12,500 bases of DNA from Cristatella mucedo (lineage: Eukaryota > Bryozoa > Phylactolaemata > Cristatellidae): assembly GCA_009760855.2 (NCBI GenBank), contig WPIO01000013.1:7072501-7085000 (forward strand), given 5' to 3'. Made by a program: the position numbers and the translations under genes. The notes under the pieces were generated by a model. It was not told the DNA's origin. It saw only the letters and a program-made list of their open reading frames with translations, and searched no databases. Below, piece by piece: positions 7,492 to 12,500 of the stretch (position 1 is the stretch's first letter; each line of letters begins with the position of its first letter).

Positions 7492-7557
7492 ATGAGCATC
7501 ATCTGGGAAAATGCGGAAATCAAGGAGAAGTTGCTCCGACTGCCCGCCGGAATGCAG
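7492..7557 (+). CDS. Candidate first coding exon of an unrecognised host gene
   Basis: The ATG at 7492 sits in a strong start context (CCGCGGCCATGA). It opens a 22-codon segment, MSIIWENAEIKEKLLRLPAG then M-Q, followed by CAG|GTCGG, an acceptable splice donor with G at +5. The residue pattern (charged, helical, one Trp) reads like the start of a real cytosolic or nuclear protein. The downstream continuation in the same frame turns abruptly into Ala/Arg-rich translation of GC-rich DNA, which supports an exon boundary here. Upstream in-frame sequence to 7360 is also open but has no protein-like character. The exon lies at the left edge of a CpG-rich block, typical of a gene start. The next exon is not identifiable in the window, so the intron may be long. 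I do not recognise the family and assign no function. Confidence 0.45.
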
Positions 7558-7608
7558 GTCGGCGCTCGCGCGCTCTCTCTTTGGTCCCCGATGGCGTGCT
7601 CGGCACCG

Positions 7609-7680
7609 CGCCGCGCCGCTGCTGCCGCGCGCGTCGTGACAGCCACGCCGCGCCGCTGCTGCTGCGCCCGTCGTGACAGC
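7609..7680. repeat. 37-bp tandem duplication
   Basis: Two copies, 7609-7643 and 7646-7680, each start CGCCGCGCCGCTGCTG and end GTCGTGACAGC. They differ at two of 35 positions. The unit lies just past the predicted donor at 7558. Confidence 0.85.
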
Positions 7681-7736
7681 TTCCGTCGACATTCATTGCG
7701 CCCGAACGCCGTTAGTCTGGCCGGGGCTTGCGAGGC

Positions 7737-7765
7737 GGGAGGGGGCGCGGGGGGGGGGAGGCGGG
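7737..7765 (+). other. G-quadruplex motif
   Basis: Four G-runs of at least three bases within 29 bases: 7737-7739, 7741-7745, 7749-7758 (ten Gs) and 7763-7765. A second ten-G run lies at 8213-8222. Confidence 0.7.
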
Positions 7766-8600
7766 CTGAGCGATACGACGCGGCACCGGCGTTACAAACG
7801 CCGTGTGCGGCCTTCACGTCCGGTCAGAACTAGGCCGCAAACGCAGCGCTCGTAGCGGTGCCAGTCTCTGCCGACGCGCGCCGATTACGGTTGACGCCTG
7901 AACCTTGTAGCACGGTTAGCGACGAAGAGCGCTCACATGTTAATATATCGTGTCCATATCCACAACGTAGACGAGTCTATTTAACAGCAGCGGGCGGATG
8001 CAGTCGTTCGGCAACAGCCATGACGTACGCCAACGGCCGTGCGCCGCCATTTCAACGGCGGACGCTCCTCCCCAAGTAACGCGTCCGCGGTTGGCTCTAG
8101 GATAGCGAGGGAAGCTTTCGCGGAGCTCGGCACGCTGCCAGCTGCTAGCGGCTTTCGCTCGCACGACACGAGCGACTTCGATACACAAGCCAAAGCTCTT
8201 GAGCGGCGCGCCGGGGGGGGGGCAACTGCGCGCGCTCATTCTCGATGGGTGACGCCGACGTTACCCGAAAGAGAAGCCGCGGTCGGCGGCGTCGACTTGC
8301 GGCGCGGCGTAGTGCGAGTGTCTGCTTTGCCCGCCCGTCTCGTCCGCCACGAGAAATCCGCGGCAGCACTATCCCCGCTGGCAGCTACCGCTAAAAGTTC
8401 GCTCTTCCTGCGCGCACCAGCGAAAAAGCAATCGGTCACCGCGGAGCGACAGGACGCCGGACGTAGCCCGCTGCTGGCGACCGCCGCGGCGGGCGAGGTC
8501 GCCGCTCCTCGAGATCGACGCTTAATTCCGGCCCGAACCTGCTACGTTCATCGCGCACAGTTTTGTGCCAAGCCGACGTAAGTTGGCGAGCGCCAGCTAA

Positions 8601-8940
8601 GGATGGCGCCTCGACAGGGCAACGGGCGGATGGACGGTGCGCAAAGCTCATTTCGACGTCCTGCCGCAAACGAGCACGCTGACGCCTGGTCATTTCCAAG
8701 GAGACGGGACAGGCGAGGGAAAGGCTCGTGCGGAAACGTCACTGGGTAGTGTAAACGGCGAAATGAGGGGCGAGCTCTTTTCGAGCACAGTCGGCGATAC
8801 GGAATATGCCGCCGAAACTGAAAATTGGACTGAAAATTGAAGTGACCCGCTCTTGTGGCTGAAATAGAAAGCAGCGGCTTCTGCTAGTCGCCTGCCCTCG
8901 CGCCCCGCCCCTCGCCTGCCGCTCCGCGCGCCCAGTCCGT
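8601..8940. other. Spacer between the CpG-rich block and the LINE fragment
   Basis: No supported gene. A near-repeat of AAAATTG/GAAAATTGGACTGAAAATTGA occurs near 8818-8840. The right end is C-rich (CGCCCCGCCCC near 8897-8910). Confidence 0.4.
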
Positions 8941-8956
8941 CAGTTGGCCGAAAGCG

Positions 8957-9020
8957 GTTTCGAGCAGCCCGCGGGGTGCAGACGCAGCGGCGCTCCGGAT
9001 GCTTCCGGGCTGCTCGAAAC
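8957..9020. repeat. 15-bp perfect inverted repeat at the 5' edge of the LINE fragment
   Basis: GTTTCGAGCAGCCCG (8957-8971) pairs exactly with CGGGCTGCTCGAAAC (9006-9020), leaving a 34-base GC-rich loop. It ends where the LINE-like sequence appears to begin. Confidence 0.85.
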
Positions 9021-9042
9021 GGCGTCTATTCCCGCGTGTGCT

Positions 9043-9210
9043 CTGCGTACTCGCACGAGAGTGACCGCATTCCGCCGTGCATTTAGTTCGTATGCTCCCC
9101 AAGCCTGGAACTCCCTTCCGACCTGCGTCAGAACATCCCCTGACCTGACCACATTTAAAAAGAATTTAAAAACACACCTATTTAGGACACCATTTAGTGG
9201 GTCCCTGTGA
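9043..9210 (+). pseudogene. C-terminal fragment of a LINE ORF2 (reverse-transcriptase polyprotein tail)
   Basis: Read from 9043, the frame gives SSYAPQAWNSLP followed by TTFKKNLKTHLF and a stop at 9208. The pattern aP-x-x-WNSLP ... FKxxLKTHLF is the hallmark of the extreme C-terminus of CR1/L2-clade ORF2 proteins, beyond the reverse-transcriptase and endonuclease domains. Only about 55 codons remain, so it cannot be functional. The frame is intact to its natural stop, which suggests modest age. The frame extends leftwards to an ATG at 8944, but that part overlaps the inverted repeat at 8957-9020 and does not look like LINE protein. Confidence 0.8.
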
Positions 9211-9375
9211 TTCGTCCTTCATGTGCTTACGCGTGCTGACACTGTGCATGCTGCCACTAACTACGTTTGCATGCTGACCCTGTGCATGTCACCCCTAACC
9301 ATGTTAATCATTTTGTTTGTTTTTCAAGCATGATTTTACTCACCATTCAATTGCATTTCCCTTTGCTGCAAATGT

Positions 9376-9415
9376 AAAGCGCCTAGAGAGAGATTGAGTT
9401 CTCTGAGGGCGCTTT
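9376..9415 (+). other. 3'-terminal hairpin of the LINE
   Basis: AAAGCGCC (9376-9383) pairs with GGCGCTTT (9408-9415). AGAGA and TCTCT pair inside it around GATTGAGT. The same hairpin is in the LINE copies at 10760-10800 and 11790-11844, and in modified form in the three SINEs. In this class of LINE the 3' hairpin is the known recognition site for the element's reverse transcriptase; that role here is inferred. Confidence 0.7.
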
Positions 9416-9480
9416 ATCAAGTGTATTATTTTTATTATTAATAATCGGTCGAGCGCTGTCCGCAGCACTCGGTAAACGCC

Positions 9481-9516
9481 CGCTCGTCGATCTGGCCGAC
9501 GCCAGATCGACGAGCG
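9481..9516. repeat. 15-bp perfect inverted repeat (tight hairpin)
   Basis: CGCTCGTCGATCTGG (9481-9495) pairs with CCAGATCGACGAGCG (9502-9516) around a six-base loop CCGACG. It lies 44 bases past the LINE end. It could be an independent foldback. Confidence 0.88.
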
Positions 9517-9762
9517 AGCGGCCGTGAACTCGACAAAGTAGCGCGTCAGATAGTCTTCAATTTGACACAAGTAGCAATTGCAGCCAAGGAGGACGCTCCG
9601 TACGAGAGCAGGCGGACACTGTTACGTATGGACGATGATGCGATTTCAATAGATGGCTGGCAGATCGGTGCGAGCGTGCGGTGGTTTAAATGTTGCTGGC
9701 GTGCATGCTTGCGCTCATCTTCAGAATTCAGCTTCATGACATGCATGCCGGTGAAAATGATT
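9517..9762. other. Spacer, no supported gene
   Basis: Overlapping 66-68-codon frames on opposite strands carry no motif. Nothing else seen. Confidence 0.4.
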
Positions 9763-9922
9763 AAATAAAAAATTAAAATAAATTATTAAACAAGAGTTAA
9801 AGCCCTACACTTGGCAGTCTCACTGGGCAAGACAACAGTGCAGCCATGTAAGAGTGACTGCAGTGCTCAAGGTCTCGACTTGAACCCAAATGGTCCCACA
9901 TTGGTTAGCCGCTAGCTTGGGA
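9763..9922 (-). mobile_element. Possible second, unrelated tRNA-derived SINE
   Basis: On the minus strand GCTAGCGGCTAACCAATGTG (A-box-like) is followed about 15 bases later by TTTGGGTTCAAGTCGAG, a strong match to the B box (GGTTCRANTCC). About 90 bases of body follow, ending in an A/T-rich tail at 9763-9800. The layout is that of a SINE. The body does not match the three SINE copies further left, so it would be a different family. A diverged tRNA pseudogene with an AT-rich neighbour is the alternative. Confidence 0.45.
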
Positions 9923-10615
9923 TTTCTCCCTGCTGTGCAAGCATTCTTTGATGGCCGCGCAGGCTCGGACCGGAAGCGCCGTAGGCTCGACTGAAAAAAA
10001 GAAAGTTACACCAGCGCACATATGAGAAGTGGCGGCGTACATTTTTGAGTGCAAAGAATTATTAGTAAATTGTCCATAAATAACTGCGGCACAAAGTTCA
10101 GGCGAGATTTTAGGTAAAGAAAATACCTGAGTGCAGGTCCAAAGAGGCCTAAGAAGAATGCTCAAACTATTTAAATTTGGAATGAACAGAAGGAAAAGGA
10201 TGGATTGCGGCGAAGTAAGCGGGCTTTTTAAGGACTATAAACAGTCATTATTTGTTATATTATTTGTTATTGTTATTATTCTCTTATTATGTTAAAAACA
10301 GCGTCAACAAGGAAATGCTCAAGTTCGAAAAGAAAGAAGTTCGAATCAAGAGAGCTTTTTGCCAAGGGCTAAAAGAAACCTCAATTCGCCTAAATGGTGC
10401 AATACCGCTGTGCACCCACCCGAGACTGATGCCGCAGACGGCAGGTTTATGATAGGATAACTTGACGGCTGTGGAGGTCTTGCTGACACCCGGCGCTTGC
10501 CTACAATCTAACGGTTCCCGCCAAGGGCTGAAGGAGCACACCGACCGAATGAAGGTTGGCGCGCTCTACATTTTTTGGCACTTTACTCATGAACTCGGCT
10601 AGCAGAAGAAGATTT
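9923..10615. other. Intergenic stretch without a supported gene
   Basis: Frames at 9905-10165 minus, 10252-10452 plus and 10287-10541 minus have no known motif. A short direct repeat GCCAAGGGCT occurs near 10361 and 10521. An AT-rich TTGTTAT/TTATT run lies at 10250-10290. Confidence 0.4.
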
Positions 10616-10834
10616 GTGTGCTGACACTGTTCATGCTGCCACTAACCACATTTGCATGCTGACCCAGTGCATGTAACCCCTAACCATGTTATTCATTTTG
10701 TTTGTTTTTCAAGCATGATTTTACTTACTATTCTATTGCGTATCACTTTGCAGCAAATGTAAAGCGCCTAGAAAGAGATTAAGTTCTCTGAGGGCGCTTT
10801 ATCAAGTGCAATATTATTATTATTATTATTAAGA
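10616..10834 (+). mobile_element. CR1/L2-like LINE copy 2 (3' UTR only)
   Basis: Matches copy 1 from its 3'-UTR tandem units (TGCTGACACTGTTCATGCTG onward) through CAAGCATGATTTTACTTACT, the terminal hairpin and an ATT-repeat tail. The two copies differ at scattered positions, by eye roughly one base in ten, so they come from one family but separate insertions. No coding sequence remains. AAGAT occurs just before and just after the copy and may be a short target-site duplication. Confidence 0.82.
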
Positions 10835-10881
10835 TCTCGAAGCTTCCCCTCGAGGTAGCGCCAGCGTTTCGCAGCGGGTGC

Positions 10882-10970
10882 GATACTAAGTGATACTAGG
10901 TGGAGTGATACTAGGCGGAGTGATACTAAGCGATACTAGGCGGAGTGATTATAAGTGATACTAGGCCAGC
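10882..10970 (+). repeat. GATACTA tandem array with alternating 10/15-bp spacing
   Basis: GATACTA starts at 10882, 10892, 10907, 10922, 10932 and 10957, with a variant GATTATA at 10947. Spacings are 10, 15, 15, 10, 15 and 10 bases. The array is built from a 10-base unit (GATACTAAGT-like) and a 15-base unit (GATACTAGGCGGAGT). It lies just left of a possible primer-binding site and could be an enhancer array in an LTR U3 region. Confidence 0.85.
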
Positions 10971-10974
10971 CAAC

Positions 10975-11153
10975 GCGGAACTCATCTCCATTGCGCAGTA
11001 CTTAAAGACGGAACAGCAGCTACTTCAGCGATCGCACATTTGGTGCCCGATCCGTAACTGACTTTAACGATGACGACTTCTAAGACGAATGAAACTTTGC
11101 TTGAATTGCATCCAAACCACCATCCTGTTGCAGGGCCCTCTCGAGTTTTGTAG
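10975..11153 (+). mobile_element. Possible LTR-retrotransposon relic: LTR end, primer-binding site and gag start
   Basis: GCGATCGCACA (to 11038) is followed by TTTGGTGCCCGATCCGTAAC (11039-11058). This looks like an LTR 3' end plus a TGG-starting tRNA primer-binding site of a BEL/Pao or Ty3-type element. An ATG 11 bases further (11070) opens 27 codons (MTTSKTNETLLELHPNHHPV...) and stops at 11151-11153, as a truncated gag would. A matching second LTR, protease or reverse-transcriptase sequence is not visible in the window, so the assignment rests on the junction alone. Confidence 0.33.
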
Positions 11154-11773
11154 TGCGCCGCCCGAGTCTGCTAAATATCGCCGCTATAAAACGGCTGCTA
11201 TTCAGGCACTCATAAACCAGTGAAAAATCAGACGACCCTAATGCTGTCCGCTAAGGCGTTCTTTTCCCAACTGTCTAGCGCCACTTTTCCTTTGCCACTT
11301 ACTTTATCGACGTTTGTTCAAATCTAGCTGCGCTTCTCCCTCGGTTGGTATAGCGTATATTGTGTGAGAAAAAAAGGCAAAGAATGACCTTCTGCGCCTG
11401 GCAAGCTACTTGGGGTATGAGTGCACAATTTAAGAACTCTAGAACAGGGTAGAACACCCTTACTTCCAATGGCTTCGTGGATCGTGGAACGACTTGGTTT
11501 ATCAGTCACTTTGGTTTGGTATTTTTTGGTACTGCGTGCACTTTGCTGCGTTTGCGAAAGCCCACCTGTCTGACTCATCACAGAGCTGTCTGACTGAAAA
11601 AGCTTCAATGAGCCTCTTTGAAATGTCAACGTGCCTGTACATCTCGAAAAGTAATCGAGAATCGTTACTGCTGATGAGTTTAAAAAATGAATTGGTGAAT
11701 ATTTGGCAGAAATTTTGACGAGCTTGGTGAGAAAAGGTGAGGCGCTAAAAGGCAGTAGTTTCACGTTATAATA
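11154..11773. other. Intergenic stretch without a supported gene
   Basis: A TATAAAA at 11185-11191 could be a core promoter but has no gene after it. The 157-codon minus frame at 11324-11797 begins inside the LINE tail on the right and shows no domain, so I treat it as chance. Confidence 0.4.
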
Positions 11774-11844
11774 ATAATGAAAATAATAATAATTCACTTG
11801 ATAAAGCGCCCTCAGAGAACTTAATCTCTCTCTAGGCGCTTTAC
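11774..11844 (-). mobile_element. CR1/L2-like LINE copy 3 (terminal hairpin and tail only)
   Basis: On the minus strand GTAAAGCGCCTAGAGAGAG starts at 11844, continues through ATTAAGTTCTCTGAGGGCGC and TTTATCAAGTGAATTATT, and ends in an AAT/ATT-rich tail near 11774. The hairpin region matches copy 1 and copy 2 closely. Only the last ~70 bases of the element were inserted. The copy is flanked by GTTATAATA (11765-11773) and its reverse complement TATTATAAC (11845-11853). Confidence 0.75.
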
Positions 11845-11853
11845 TATTATAAC

Positions 11854-12500
11854 AATTGGCTTAGAGCTCCAAACGCGGTTCGGGCACCGGGTCTGCAGAT
11901 TTGGATGATCGTCTCGTAAAAGCTCACAGGAAGCGAACGTGCGTCGCTCTATAATGTATTGGCGTCACGTGGCATCGGTAGTCGATCGATCCGTTCTTGC
12001 GCTATCGTTTCGAAAAGTGCCAGTGTATCAGTGCAGCACAATTCCCGATAAAGCACCGCTCCGGAACAAACTTCCGCAGCGCCGCTTTGATTTATCGGCC
12101 GACGAGGAAGCTGCGCGGCACTCGGCCAATGAGCGCTAAAAACTTGGCAACAATGATCGCCGAAGGAAAATGAGTGAGCCGCAATGACTCTTGCCTCTGT
12201 AGTCTCGCTCCTCACTGCCGAAGCGCCGCCGCGCGAGTTCAACTTCCGATGGCGAGGCGACGGGCTCCTTATTTTCTATTTTCCTCTGCCAGTAAGTTGT
12301 CACTGACGCGCTTGTAGCATGTTCTCAACTTCGAATCATTCGCCTCAAACGCAGCGAACGCGACGGGTCGGTGGCGCTAGTCGATAGGGCAGATGCTGAC
12401 GGACCGATGCGGAAGTAGAGCGGGCGCCTCGTGGCGCGACTCTAGCGAGTCGTGCGTGCAGCACCGCGTACGTGACGAAAACGTCGAAAGTTGGGTGAAG
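11854..12500. other. Right-end stretch without a supported gene
   Basis: GC-rich, with overlapping frames on both strands (11939-12139 plus, 11949-12242 minus) that carry no recognisable motif. I see no splice pattern, RNA gene or repeat with a second copy in the window. Confidence 0.4.

Larger units (their letters stand above)
7370..8600. promoter_or_regulatory. CpG-rich block (island-like)
   Basis: CG dinucleotides are dense throughout and GC content is far above the flanks. Many overlapping frames are open on both strands (for example 8039-8581 plus, 7464-7817 minus) because stop codons are rare in GC-rich DNA. I regard these as shadows, since none shows a domain. The block surrounds and follows the candidate first exon and is most simply read as promoter, 5' UTR and the start of intron 1. 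Confidence 0.5.
9021..9437 (+). mobile_element. CR1/L2-like non-LTR retrotransposon, 5'-truncated copy 1
   Basis: The copy keeps the last part of the reverse-transcriptase ORF (stop at 9208-9210) and the whole 3' UTR. The 3' UTR contains a 38-base tandem duplication (units at 9234-9268 and 9272-9306), a terminal hairpin (AAAGCGCC 9376-9383 with GGCGCTTT 9408-9415) and an ATT-repeat end near 9437. The same UTR recurs at 10616-10834. 5' truncation is the usual outcome of incomplete target-primed reverse transcription. The left boundary is approximate. I saw no clear target-site duplication. Confidence 0.8.

Noticed and set aside
8039-8581. 180-codon plus-strand open frame, the longest in the window
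   Set aside because: It lies in CpG-rich DNA where stops are rare, has Ala/Arg-rich composition and competing minus-strand frames, and no recognisable domain.
9858-9922. Functional tRNA gene on the minus strand
   Set aside because: The B box is good, but the A-to-B spacing and arms do not fold into a full cloverleaf, and an A/T-rich tail follows. A SINE fits better.
11185-11191. TATAAAA as a gene promoter
   Set aside because: No coding exon or transcript-like sequence follows, and such heptamers occur by chance at this density.
11324-11797. 157-codon minus-strand open frame
   Set aside because: It starts within the LINE tail (Tyr/Asn-rich from AAT repeats) and has no motif beyond it.
12170-12300. 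Second copy of the GC-rich patch at 3256-3360
   Set aside because: Only short matches (such as GGGCTCCTT-type words) are shared, and no continuous alignment could be made by eye.

Overview
The window looks like a stretch of a metazoan nuclear genome dominated by transposable elements. There are no compact operons, long ORFs are almost absent, and base composition swings from very AT-rich (1-1600, 3430-3640) to a CpG-rich block (about 7370-8600). tRNA-derived SINEs, non-LTR retrotransposon tails and a hAT DNA transposon are all present. The mix would suit a large, repeat-rich arthropod genome, with a tick-like chelicerate as my best guess. That guess is an impression from composition and repeat style, and no sequence here proves it.

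Left end (1-1800): the 5' part of a hAT DNA transposon lies on the minus strand. It has a recognisable terminus at 1677, subterminal GAGCCGC repeats, a likely non-coding first exon and intron, and the N-terminal 163 codons of a BED zinc-finger transposase that runs off the window at base 1. The transposon sits inside the 3' tail of an older SINE (1678-1796).

Middle-left (1800-6800): two more SINEs of the same family (1936-2090 minus, 2918-3066 plus), two weak solo-LTR-like stretches (2212-2668 and 6508-6797, minus), a 210-bp AT palindromic tract, a striking triple inverted/direct repeat (4146-4210) and AAT microsatellites. Otherwise I see no supportable gene.

CpG-rich block (about 7000-8600): this is the only place that looks like a host gene. 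A short first coding exon (7492-7557, plus) has a strong start context and ends at a plausible splice donor. GC-rich low-complexity sequence follows, including a 37-bp tandem duplication and a G-quadruplex motif. I do not recognise the protein.

Right end (8900-12500): a 5'-truncated CR1/L2-like LINE keeps the last ~55 codons of its ORF and a 3' UTR (9021-9437). A second copy has only the 3' UTR (10616-10834) and a third has only the terminal hairpin (11774-11844, minus). An unrelated tRNA-like SINE (9763-9922, minus), a 10/15-bp phased GATACTA array (10882-10970) and a possible LTR/primer-binding-site/gag relic (10975-11153) complete the region.

The elements are linked. The SINEs at 1678, 1936 and 2918 share their 3' tail hairpin with the LINE copies, the pattern expected when a SINE borrows the LINE's reverse transcriptase. 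The hAT is younger than the SINE it interrupts.
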